DNA of 26,512 nucleotides from the NCBI GenBank assembly GCA_934132915.1, contig CAKPAK010000010.1, positions 1 to 26,512 of the forward strand, read 5' to 3'. How positions within the stretch are numbered: the stretch's first letter is position 1; the number at the start of each line of letters is the position of its first letter. This DNA is from an uncultured Bacilli bacterium (GTDB lineage Bacteria > Bacillota_I > Bacilli_A > RF39 > UBA660). A program made the translations under genes and the position numbers. Below the pieces are notes generated by a model. The model was given only the letters and a program-made list of their open reading frames with translations. It did not search any database and had not been told where the DNA came from. Below, piece after piece: positions 1-7,712 of the stretch.

Positions 1-1089
1 ATCAGTCTTTCTTTCAAAGACAACATATACTATAACAAAGTTTTAAATCAAAGTCAATACCAAATTTTAATTTTTTTGAAACTTTTTTTGCTTTGCCATA
101 GCCACAACAAATCCAATTATACAAAGGAATTAAACTAAATCTAACTTCCTCAAAAGGACAACTAATACTCTATCAAAATAAAAGAAATCTGTCAATGCTT
201 TTTTTTGCTTTTTTAAAATTTTTTAAAATTCAACAAACAAATCAAAAAAATACAAAACCAAAATAAAATATTTCTCTGTTTCTTTCTATATTTCTTACTT
301 AAAATCAAACACTATTTTACAACCAAAAAACAATTATTTTTTACCTTTATTCTCGGGTATAATCTAAATATAATGTTGTCCTTTCAAAAATAATACTAAC
401 TAAAACGTCACAAATTTATCCATTACCCATAACGATAAATAATAAAACTTATTCCCTTCATTTTATCCGAAAAGAAAAATTTTGCATAATTCTAAATTTC
501 ACATAATCTTTTTTGCAAAAAAAACACATTTTCAAAATTAACTTTATCCCTAAGTTATCAATATCTCATCCTTATTCTCAATCAACATAAACTTAATTTT
601 TTCATAAAATTCACCCTCTATCCCTTAACCATTATTCCTATTTCCTTTCATATATATAATAGAAAAAAATCTAAGTAAGTACTTTCTAACAAAAAATAAT
701 AAAATTCATCCATTCCCTCAAAAATCTTCAATCCCCAACAAATCTAACAAAAAAATCACTACCAACTATCACACAAATTTTAATTTTTAAGAAAATTAAA
801 TTTAAACCATAAAAAAACAAATTCTAAAAGAAAAATAGTCCTTCGAAACCTCCAGTAAAACAAAAAAAACTCATCTAAAGATTTATTATATTTTATTCTT
901 TTCATTCCAATTTCTAAAGAGAACAAAATGAAAACTATTCTTTAAAAAAATTTAAACTACTACTCAATAATCTTATCCCCTTTTTATTAAATCCACTGAA
1001 TTTCAAAGAACCAGAAAAGATAAAAAAAAACCACACCTAACTTCTCAGATGCAGTCACAAAACAAAAAAAATGAGAGAAAGCCTTTTCT
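1..1089. other. Long gene-free, strongly strand-asymmetric AT-rich region
   Basis: No ORF of useful length is present on either strand: both strands are dense in stop codons. By hand count the first 1080 bases contain about 51 G and 201 C on the plus strand (GC near 23%, skew near -0.6). Two 60-base lines, at 601-660 and 721-780, contain no G at all. A perfect TATAAT lies at 358-363 on the plus strand but has no matching -35. The region lies downstream of the minus-strand nifS-ttcA operon. No RNA gene or repeat was recognised. It may be decayed coding sequence or a long untranslated region of a gene beyond the left edge. Confidence 0.6.
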
Positions 1090-1926
1090 TTACTTATTAA
1101 AGTTATCATAACTTTCCAAAAAACTATGATAAATCCCTTCTTTTTTCGTTCCTAAAACACAATTTAAATTCACATTATCTAAACTCTTAAAAATATTATG
1201 ATCAACCCGTGGATTAATTTTTCTTAAGTTCTTGATCAACTCCTTAATTTCCTTTCGTTTACTTGTTCCATCATTAATTAAAGAGCACCCCTCAGTAAAA
1301 CGACAAGCACAATTAATAAAAGTTAAATCATTAAAATTTCGCCACGAAATGATAGAAGATTCTTTTACCAAATACAAAGGACGAATTAACTCTAATCCAG
1401 CAAAATTCTCACTATGAAGTTTAGGCATCATCGTTTTAATTTCAGAACCATACAACATAGAAAGAAGAGTTGTCTCAATAACATCATCAAAATGATGCCC
1501 AAGAGCAATTTTATTACATCCTAGTTCCTTCGCTTTATTGTATAAACATCCCCTACGCATTTTAGCACAAAGATAGCAAGCACTCTTCGAGTCAACTTCA
1601 CTAACAACATCAAAAATATTAGAATCAAACATTTCAATAGGAATATTTAATATTTTTGCATTATCCCAAATAAAATCCCGATTATATTCATTATACCCAG
1701 GATCCATCACAACATAATGAGCTTTAAATTGATATTTACCATGCCGTTCTAACTCCTGAATACATTTTGCAAGTAAAAAAGAATCCTTTCCTCCAGAGAT
1801 ACACACCATAATATTATCTCCTTCTTCAATTAACTGATACTCAATAACCGCTTTAACAAAGCGACTCCAAATATCTTTTCGATATTTTTTAATAATACTT
1901 CGCTCAATTTCCTTATATTTTTCCAT
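1090..1926 (-). CDS. ttcA: TtcA-family tRNA thiolation enzyme (PP-loop ATPase)
   Basis: Probable cytoplasmic tRNA 2-thiocytidine synthetase-like enzyme, 278 residues. It would activate a tRNA base with ATP and insert sulfur taken from a cysteine desulfurase. The PP-loop SGGKDS is at about 44-49, a CxxC (C117, C120) sits mid-protein, GHHFDD is at 143-148, and a later cysteine pair (C206, C208) follows. This Cys arrangement matches the Fe-S-binding pattern of TtcA. I chose the ATG at 1926 because an AGAGAGG element lies just upstream and the product begins MEKYKEIERS, like family members as I recall them. Longer starts at ATG 1953 or TTG 1956 are possible. The gene overlaps the end of the upstream cysteine desulfurase by 14 bases, so the two are translated together and the sulfur donor is probably that enzyme. 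The exact target base is not shown by the sequence; some members of this PP-loop group are uncharacterised. Confidence 0.85.
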   Translation of the reverse strand: MEKYKEIERSIIKKYRKDIWSRFVKAVIEYQLIEEGDNIMVCISGGKDSFLLAKCIQELERHGKYQFKAHYVVMDPGYNEYNRDFIWDNAKILNIPIEMFDSNIFDVVSEVDSKSACYLCAKMRRGCLYNKAKELGCNKIALGHHFDDVIETTLLSMLYGSEIKTMMPKLHSENFAGLELIRPLYLVKESSIISWRNFNDLTFINCACRFTEGCSLINDGTSKRKEIKELIKNLRKINPRVDHNIFKSLDNVNLNCVLGTKKEGIYHSFLESYDNFNK

Positions 1927-3046
1927 TTCTCTCTGCCTCTCTATAAATTTCATCAAAACCGATCAAAAACTGATTTACTTCTTCATCCGTTGTTAAATGT
2001 GACAAACTAATCCGAATAGAAGATATGGCTTTATTTTTATCTTTTGTCAAAGCATAAACCAATTTAGAAGGTGTCATTACAGGACAACAAGAAGTTTTCG
2101 TTGAAACATAAATTTCACGTTCTTCTAATTTTTGTTGCAGCCAAGTCGCTTGCACACCAACAACACTAAAATTTAACATATAAGGAATAGAATTCACCGT
2201 ACTATTTACAACAACTTTAGGATAAGTGCAAAGCCGATCCCTTATTTCATGGTAAAATGAAGAAACAATTCTATACCGTTCATCCAAAAAAGAAAGACTT
2301 AAAGATAGTGCCTTTTCCAAAGCAACAATACTAGCAACCTCTGGTGTCCCACTCCGATAAATTGTTGTAGACTTTCCCCCATCTATCTGTGGACGAAGAC
2401 TAACATTTTTCTTCTTTACTAATACCCCAATCCCCGTTAATCCATAAAATTTATGTGGCGCAAAAGTAACAAGGTCAATATTTTCTAAATTCAAAGGAAT
2501 TTTTCCAACAGCTTGTGTAGCATCTGTATGAAAATAACAATTAGGATAATCCTTTAAAATCTTACCAATTTCTTCTAACGGCTGTTTTAATCCAATTTCG
2601 CTATCTACAGCACAAACACTAACCAAAATAGTATCCTTTCGTAACATCATTTTTAAAACCTCAAGATCAACTAGCCCATTTCGATCAACTGGTAAAACTT
2701 CTACTTCAAACCCCTGTTCTTGCAAATATGTCGCAGAACTCACTATTGAATTATGTTCTAAACTACTAATCAAAATATGACGACCAAAATTTTTGTAACG
2801 CTCCGCAATTCCCTTAATCGCTAAATTATTAGACTCACTAGATCCGCTAGTATAAATAATTTCCTCAGGTTCAATCTTAAAGAACGAAGCAATTTTTTGC
2901 GTTGATGCCATAATAAGATGATTCGCCTCTCTTCCCAATTTATGAGAAGAATTAGGATTAGCAAAATACTTACACGTCACTTCACTATAACAAAATAAAA
3001 CTTCTCTATCAACAGGCGTTGCCGCCGCATAATCCAAATATACCAT
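1913..3046 (-). CDS. Cysteine desulfurase (NifS/IscS family)
   Basis: PLP-dependent class V aminotransferase-fold enzyme, 377 residues, that takes sulfur from cysteine as an enzyme-bound persulfide. The N-terminal YLDYAAATP motif, the HTDATQ segment near 173-178 and the PLP lysine K199 in HKFYG are all present. The persulfide cysteine is in the TSCCP loop (C320/C321). The start at 3046 is supported by a perfect AGGAGG five bases before the ATG; an in-frame upstream extension to 3085 lacks such a site. The reading frame overlaps the TtcA-type gene downstream, which suggests the desulfurase is dedicated to tRNA thiolation, much as other Firmicutes pair a NifS-like protein with ThiI or MnmA. No iscU-like scaffold gene is seen nearby, although the window shows only one flank. 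Confidence is high for the family and moderate for the dedicated partner. Confidence 0.93.
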   Translation of the reverse strand: MVYLDYAAATPVDREVLFCYSEVTCKYFANPNSSHKLGREANHLIMASTQKIASFFKIEPEEIIYTSGSSESNNLAIKGIAERYKNFGRHILISSLEHNSIVSSATYLQEQGFEVEVLPVDRNGLVDLEVLKMMLRKDTILVSVCAVDSEIGLKQPLEEIGKILKDYPNCYFHTDATQAVGKIPLNLENIDLVTFAPHKFYGLTGIGVLVKKKNVSLRPQIDGGKSTTIYRSGTPEVASIVALEKALSLSLSFLDERYRIVSSFYHEIRDRLCTYPKVVVNSTVNSIPYMLNFSVVGVQATWLQQKLEEREIYVSTKTSCCPVMTPSKLVYALTKDKNKAISSIRISLSHLTTDEEVNQFLIGFDEIYREAERNGKI

Positions 3047-3158
3047 TTTTCCTCCTTTAAATTGAAAAATTTTAATCAAAAGCACTTACACCTCAAAATA
3101 TAATAAAAATCTAGCAAATTGAACAGATGAATCACTAATGATAACAAAAATCATTTTC

Positions 3159-3794
3159 TTAAATTATTATAAATAAATTTACCATTTTTAGCAAGATTAT
3201 CTTTAAATAAAAATAATAGTGTCGTTCCTTTTCTCCTTCCAAGTATAAATTAAATTCCGTTTTTACAAGAGCACGTTCTTGATTTTGATTAACTTCAGAT
3301 GAATCCAAACGAACCTGAATAGCTTCTTGTGACAACGGAATATGAACAGAAACAGTCCCTGACGAAAGAATCTGATAAACAGAATCCAAGTCATGATAAA
3401 ACTTTAAATAAACAATCAAATAACCTTCTGCATCAACCCCATATTTTGATTTAAAGTGTGTAGCAACTTTATTATATTCGTCATAGTCAATTACAATATC
3501 TTTATTTACAGAATAATACTGACCCTGAGTAACTCCTGTAGAACTTGTTTTTTCTTGAAAAACATAATCTTTTTCATAATAGTTTGTAGAATTATCTTTA
3601 TCTACTATCACTAGTTTACCTAATATTTCATAACTAGCATTATCCAAAATCTGCTTTTGATTTAACGTAAAGTGGTAATCAAATTGAAGAAAAACTCGAA
3701 CAACCAAATCAGCACCATAAGTCATTCCACTCCCTAAACATGCATTTTCATAAAAATTATTCTTCTTCAAACAAGATAGTGTAAATAGTTTCAT
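3159..3794 (-). pseudogene. Truncated DUF5305-like membrane protein gene
   Basis: The 211-residue reading frame aligns with residues about 77-256 of the intact DUF5305-like protein encoded at 7713-8852. Shared blocks include NxNFYExxC, the YEILxKLVI block, a conserved STNYYEK-type block, a YGVDxxxYL block and IPLSQxAIQ. The N-terminal cytoplasmic tail and first membrane segment of the family are missing, and the match ends just where the second membrane segment should begin. After about residue 182 the sequence becomes unrelated charged and hydrophobic residues, which suggests a frameshift or junction. The ATG at 3794 has no good ribosome binding site. It lies 28 bases after the stop of a broken csoR. 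It is best read as a remnant of a second SipW-associated DUF5305 gene. A shortened, still expressed protein cannot be excluded. Confidence 0.7.
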
Positions 3795-3822
3795 ACACTG
3801 CCACTTATTCTTTCTTTATTTT

Positions 3823-4089
3823 TCAATGAATTTTTTCTATTACTTCTAAAATTCCTTTTTGGATATCCTCTACCATGCAACTTTTCATATGATTTTTTAG
3901 AATTTCATTACCAAGACTTTTTAGGGCATTAGTTGTTGAAGAAATTTTCATTAAAATATCTGCACAATATCCGTCATCCGTAACCATTTGCTGTAATCCA
4001 TTGACTTGCCCTACTATGATATTTAATCTGCGAATTAATTTTTACTTTTCTTCTTCGTTTCTTTTTGTTGTTTTTTGATTAGTTTTCAA
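3823..4089 (-). pseudogene. csoR: CsoR/RcnR-family copper-sensing repressor with in-frame stop
   Basis: Translating the minus strand from a TTG at 4089 gives a short CsoR-like (DUF156) protein interrupted by TAA at 4042-4044, codon 16. The segments on either side are in the same frame. After the stop it continues KLIRRLNIIVGQVNGLQQM, then DDGYCADIL and LGNEILKNHMKSC, ending at TGA 3823-3825. The Cys, then His-x3-Cys, that ligate Cu(I) in CsoR are all kept. Family members have a lysine-rich stretch at the stop position, so one A-to-T change (AAA to TAA) explains it. No ATG or strong ribosome binding site is seen at the start, and no methionine follows the stop until deep in the first helix. 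No copper ATPase or chaperone gene is adjacent in the window. I judge it a recently inactivated gene; a sequencing error is the main alternative. Confidence 0.8.
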
Positions 4090-4106
4090 ATTTATCAGCA
4101 AGCACT

Positions 4107-4134
4107 ATTATAGGAATAGGGGTATATCGGTCAA
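4107..4134 (-). promoter_or_regulatory. Promoter and possible CsoR operator of the broken csoR gene
   Basis: On the minus strand TTGACC (4129-4134) is followed after 16 bases by TATAAT (4107-4112). The spacer and -10 region contain a G/C-tract element with TATA at both ends (4109-4126; ACCCC on the minus strand), the kind of site CsoR-family repressors bind for autoregulation. The promoter lies 18 bases before the TTG of the csoR remnant, so it should still transcribe the pseudogene region. The operator call is inference. Confidence 0.55.
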
Positions 4135-4178
4135 GAAAAATACTTAAAATTATCTTTTCCTATTAAAATGGAATTTTG

Positions 4179-4742
4179 CTAATAGTTTCCTCGAATTATT
4201 CTATAGATAATAACCCAAATTATAAGGAGGAGAATGGTTAATAAAATAGAAATAAATAATTTCAAGATAGAATGTCCTTTATGTTGATAAAATATTTCCT
4301 TTTTATTTGATTTTTTTAATTTATCTATTTTTTTGTTAATAAGTTTTAGTATCATTAAATCAAAAAAAGTAGCTTCTAAAATACGAATTATAATAAAATT
4401 TATTAAAGAAAAGATTAGGGGCGGTAATCCTCCTTCCCATAAGTAATTATTGATAGAAAATCCTAAATATAAAATAATTAATTCTATTAATTCAAAGATT
4501 GCTCCTAATATTGGGAAATTTAAATATCCTAAATAAAATGGTCCAAGAATAAGTATTTTTAATATATTTTCTTGATGTAATATTTTTAAATAATCTTCTT
4601 TTAAATAAAGTTCTATTTCTTTTGTTGGTTCCTGATATTTTTCCATTTTTTCTATAGTAATATTTTTAACATACCCACAACGAACACAATAGTTATTGTC
4701 TACTAATCCAAAACCACATTTTGGACATTTTTCATTTTTCAT
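4179..4742 (-). CDS. Zinc-ribbon membrane protein of unknown function
   Basis: The 187-residue protein begins with a rubredoxin-like zinc ribbon: CPKCG at 6-10 and CVRCG at 19-23. A charged linker follows, then about four hydrophobic segments (roughly 60-95, 105-130 and 160-183, the first probably double). A basic cytoplasmic stretch rich in Lys lies between the third and last segments. Proteins with an N-terminal zinc ribbon and a few membrane spans are common in Firmicutes and mostly uncharacterised. I cannot name a family with confidence. AGGAGG lies eight bases before the ATG, so the start is secure. It is transcribed divergently from the osmolyte transporter, but nothing else links the two. 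G and C are nearly equal on its plus strand, unlike the more C-rich genes on either side of the 4-11 kb block. Confidence 0.75.
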   Translation of the reverse strand: MKNEKCPKCGFGLVDNNYCVRCGYVKNITIEKMEKYQEPTKEIELYLKEDYLKILHQENILKILILGPFYLGYLNFPILGAIFELIELIILYLGFSINNYLWEGGLPPLIFSLINFIIIRILEATFFDLMILKLINKKIDKLKKSNKKEIFYQHKGHSILKLFISILLTILLLIIWVIIYRIIRGNY

Positions 4743-4772
4743 GATATCTATCCTCCTTCATTATTTAAATTA

Positions 4773-4781
4773 ATTGTAGCA
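4773..4781 (-). promoter_or_regulatory. Extended -10 promoter for the zinc-ribbon gene
   Basis: The minus strand reads TGCTACAAT (TGn plus TACAAT), an extended -10 about 30 bases before the ATG at 4742. The -35 region is only T-rich. The predicted leader is short and carries the AGGAGG site. Confidence 0.45.
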
Positions 4782-4868
4782 AATAATGAAATTTATTAAA
4801 ATGTTTTTTCTCTAATTGACACTCCTTTTAATAAATTGTAAAGTTTTGTTCTTATTTTATTTATAAAT

Positions 4869-4897
4869 TAAACATATGATTTTTTGTGTTGTATAAT
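4869..4897 (+). promoter_or_regulatory. Promoter of the osmolyte transporter operon
   Basis: A TAAACA -35 (4869-4874) and a perfect TATAAT -10 (4892-4897) are separated by 17 bases. Transcription should start near 4904, giving a leader of about 24 bases with AGAGGTG just before the ATG at 4928. A consensus TTGACA at 4816-4821 with a weak TAAAGT 17 bases later is a possible second promoter. No riboswitch fits in this leader. Confidence 0.6.
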
Positions 4898-4927
4898 AAA
4901 TAAAAAGATAGAAAATAGAGGTGTAAG

Positions 4928-6061
4928 ATGATTGAATTTCAGAATGTCTATAAATCTTATAAAGATAAAAAAATTTTAGAAAATATTAATCTCGTGATAG
5001 AAGATAATTCTATTGTTGTGTTAATTGGAGAAAGTGGTTGTGGGAAGACTACTACTTTGAAGATGATTAATCGACTTATTGAACCAACTAAGGGAAAAAT
5101 TATGATTAATGGGAAAGATATTAAAAAGACAAATCCTATTAAGTTGAGAAGAAGTATTGGTTATGTTATTCAACAAACCGGATTGTTCCCCCATTTAACT
5201 ATTCGTCAAAATATTGAACTTATTTCTAAGTTAGAAAAAAAAGAGAAAAAAATGATTCAAGAAAAGACGATGGAATTAATGAAAATGGTTGGTCTTTCTG
5301 AAGAGTTATTAGATAGTTATCCTTCTGAGTTATCTGGAGGACAACAACAAAGAGTGGGAATTGCTCGGGCATTTGCAACTGATCCTGATATTATCCTTAT
5401 GGACGAGCCTTTTAGTGCACTTGATCCAATTACTAGATCTTCTCTTCAGGATGAAGTTATTCGTTTACAAGATAAGTTGAAAAAAATAATTATTTTTGTA
5501 ACCCATGATATGGATGAAGCAATTAAACTTGCTGATAAGATTGCTATTATGGAACAAGGTAAAGTAGTACAGTATGATCGACCTGAAAAAATACTGAAAC
5601 AGCCGGTTAATGAGTTTGTAAGGAATTTTGTTGGAGAAAAGAGAATTTGGGATTCTCCTAAATTAATTAAAGTTAAGGATATTATGATGGAACATCCTAA
5701 TTGTTGTAAAGAGAATTTTTCAGTATTTTATTGCTTGAATAAAATGAGAATGAATAAGACGGATACCTTACTTGTTATTGATAATGAACAAAGATTAAAA
5801 GGCATCCTTTATGCCGATAGTTTATTTAATATTAATTATGAAAATAAGAAAGCTAAGGACTTTATTGAAAATGATTTTATTACGGCTAGTCCTAATGATA
5901 ATATTGTAGATTTGTTAAAAATTATGAAAGAAAATAATATTAAGCTAGTTCCTGTTGTGGATAGTAAAAATAAATTAAAAGGATTGATTACTAAGAGTAG
6001 TTTGATTACTAGTTTAAGTCAACAATTTTTAGAAAGTGAGGGTAAAGATGGAATTCTTTAA
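4928..6061 (+). CDS. opuCA: Osmolyte ABC transporter ATPase with CBS domains (OpuCA/ProV-like)
   Basis: ATP-binding subunit of a glycine betaine/carnitine/choline-type importer, 377 residues, peripheral on the inner face of the membrane. Walker A is GESGCGKTT at 34-42, the Q-loop is at about 82-83, the signature LSGGQQQ is at 135-141, Walker B ILMDEP is at 156-161 and the switch histidine is in THD at 192-194. Residues about 250-305 and 312-365 form two CBS domains, the regulatory tail seen in OpuA/OpuC ATPases, where it senses ionic strength or cyclic di-AMP. Which signal applies here is inference. The start follows AGAGGTG. The reading frame overlaps the permease gene by 14 bases, so the two are translationally coupled. 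The substrate cannot be told from this subunit; the partner's binding domain indicates a quaternary amine. Confidence 0.92.
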   Translation: MIEFQNVYKSYKDKKILENINLVIEDNSIVVLIGESGCGKTTTLKMINRLIEPTKGKIMINGKDIKKTNPIKLRRSIGYVIQQTGLFPHLTIRQNIELISKLEKKEKKMIQEKTMELMKMVGLSEELLDSYPSELSGGQQQRVGIARAFATDPDIILMDEPFSALDPITRSSLQDEVIRLQDKLKKIIIFVTHDMDEAIKLADKIAIMEQGKVVQYDRPEKILKQPVNEFVRNFVGEKRIWDSPKLIKVKDIMMEHPNCCKENFSVFYCLNKMRMNKTDTLLVIDNEQRLKGILYADSLFNINYENKKAKDFIENDFITASPNDNIVDLLKIMKENNIKLVPVVDSKNKLKGLITKSSLITSLSQQFLESEGKDGIL

Positions 6062-7610
6062 TTATATTACTTCTAATTATCAGGAATTATTAAACCTTTT
6101 AATTGAACATATTAAACTTACTGGGTTATCTATTTTTATCGCTATATTAATTGGGATTCCTATTGGAATTTTGATTAGTTATAAGCAAAAATTATCTAAG
6201 CCTATTTTAGGAATTGCTAGTGTAATTCAAGCGATTCCTTCAATGGCTTTACTTGGGTTTGCTATTCCTTTTTTGGGAATTGGATCATTACCTGCTATTG
6301 TAATGGTTATTCTTTACTCTCTTCTTCCTATTATTAAAAATACTTATACGGGAATTAAGAGTATTAACGAGCAGATGTTGGAGGCTGCTACAGGGATTGG
6401 TTTAACGCCATGGCAGGTACTTACTAAAATTCAAATTCCTCTTGCTCTTCCAGTGATTATGGCAGGGATTCGTATATCGGCAGTTAGTGCTGTTGGTTTG
6501 ATGACTTTGGCTGCCTTTGTGGGAGCTGGTGGTTTGGGATATTTAGTTTATGCTGGTATACGTTCAGTCAATAATGCACAGATTTTAGCAGGTGCTATTC
6601 CAGCTTGTATTTTAGCATTACTTATTGATTATGCTCTTGGCATTATTGAAAGTTTGGTTACTCCTCAAAAATCTAAAAAAGAAAAAAAGAAACCTTTTTG
6701 GAAAAGACCGCTTACGCAAGGAATTATTCTTAGTTTGATTGTTGTTGTTTTTCTTGGGTTTTTCTTATCCAATTATACTATTAATAAAAAGAATGAAAGA
6801 ACGATTACTATTGGTAGTATGGATTTTACTGAGCAAGAAATTTTATCTTATATGATAAAGTATTTAGTAGAAGATAATACAAATATTCATGTGAATCAGA
6901 AATTATCTTTGGGTTCTTCTTCTATTGTATTAGAAGCAATTAAGAAAAATAGTATTGATATGTATGTAGATTATACTGGTACAATTTATGGTAGTTTCTT
7001 AAAGCATCAACCTATTTCTGATGCCAATAAAGTTTATCGTATTTCTAAAGAAGAATTTAAAGAAAAATATAATTTAAATATTTTACATGATTTAAATTTT
7101 AATAATACTTATACTTTAGCGATTAGAAAAGATTTGGCTACTCAATATAATATTCGTAGTATTAGTGATTTGGCTAATATTTCTAGTAAATTGACTTTCT
7201 CTCCTACTCTTACTTTTATGGAAAGAAATGATTGCTATTTAGGACTTAAAAAATCCTATCCTCTTCACTTTAAAAAAGTAATTGCTATTGATGGTGCTCC
7301 TCGTTATACTGCATTAATGAATAAAGAAAGTGATGTTGTTGATGCTTTTTCTACAGATGCTTTAATTAAAAAATTTAATTTGGTTGTTTTAGATGATGAT
7401 AAGAATTTCTTTCTTCCTTATCAAGCTGTACCGGTTGTAAATGATAATATTCTTAAAAACTATCCAGAAGTTAAAATTACTTTAGAAGCCCTTTCTCCTT
7501 ATTTAAGTGATGAAGTGATGAGAGAATTAAATTATAATGTTGATGTTTTAAAACAGAAACCTAGTAATGTTGCAAAAGGCTTTTTAAAGAAGAATGGGTT
7601 GATTGATTAA
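6048..7610 (+). CDS. Osmolyte ABC transporter permease fused to substrate-binding protein (OpuCB-OpuCC)
   Basis: A 520-residue fusion. Residues about 1-215 are an OpuCB/ProW-type permease with five or six spans and the EAA loop (EAATGIGLTPWQ at 112-123), which contacts the ATPase. A basic linker and one span (about 226-247) follow. Residues about 253-520 are an OpuAC/ProX-type binding domain on the outer face, starting TITIGSMDFTEQ and including a VDYTGT motif typical of the OpuCC/OsmF group. The tethered binding protein suits a cell with one membrane, and such fusions are known in Firmicutes (OpuABC, BusAB). I chose ATG 6048, preceded by GAGGG, over a GTG at 6036. The gene is co-transcribed with the ATPase. 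Likely cargo is glycine betaine, carnitine or choline; bile-efflux claims exist for one relative, so import is probable rather than proven. Confidence 0.9.
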   Translation: MEFFNYITSNYQELLNLLIEHIKLTGLSIFIAILIGIPIGILISYKQKLSKPILGIASVIQAIPSMALLGFAIPFLGIGSLPAIVMVILYSLLPIIKNTYTGIKSINEQMLEAATGIGLTPWQVLTKIQIPLALPVIMAGIRISAVSAVGLMTLAAFVGAGGLGYLVYAGIRSVNNAQILAGAIPACILALLIDYALGIIESLVTPQKSKKEKKKPFWKRPLTQGIILSLIVVVFLGFFLSNYTINKKNERTITIGSMDFTEQEILSYMIKYLVEDNTNIHVNQKLSLGSSSIVLEAIKKNSIDMYVDYTGTIYGSFLKHQPISDANKVYRISKEEFKEKYNLNILHDLNFNNTYTLAIRKDLATQYNIRSISDLANISSKLTFSPTLTFMERNDCYLGLKKSYPLHFKKVIAIDGAPRYTALMNKESDVVDAFSTDALIKKFNLVVLDDDKNFFLPYQAVPVVNDNILKNYPEVKITLEALSPYLSDEVMRELNYNVDVLKQKPSNVAKGFLKKNGLID

Positions 7611-7633
7611 AAGAAAAAAATTAAAGAAGACTT

Positions 7634-7697
7634 TAAAATGTAACCTGTAAGGTGGACTCTCAAAAAAAGAGAGACCTACTTTATAGGTTACATTTTA
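7634..7697. terminator. Large stem-loop between convergent operons
   Basis: Perfect 13-base arms (7634-7646 and 7685-7697, reading TAAAATGTAACCT and its complement) enclose an inner CTCTC-A7-GAGAG hairpin (7657-7673), with partial pairing between. It sits 24 bases after the plus-strand permease stop and 16 bases after the minus-strand DUF5305 stop, so a bidirectional terminator is the simplest reading. The U-runs after the stem are short (four), which is weak for an ordinary terminator. A small palindromic repeat element is the alternative. Confidence 0.6.
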
Positions 7698-7712
7698 CTT
7701 AGTTATCTATCT

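Noticed and set aside
335..363. Possible plus-strand promoter with TATAAT at 358-363
   Set aside because: No -35 at the right distance and no gene follows; in such AT-rich DNA a chance match is expected.
1060..1092. Possible terminator after ttcA
   Set aside because: Only a five-pair stem with a four-base loop before a U-rich run; too weak to list as a feature.
1232..1417. Plus-strand ORF of 61 codons
   Set aside because: It lies fully antisense to the TtcA-type gene and has no ribosome site or family features.
4822..4927. Riboswitch before the osmolyte transporter
   Set aside because: The predicted leader is only about 24 bases, and no paired aptamer-like structure was seen.
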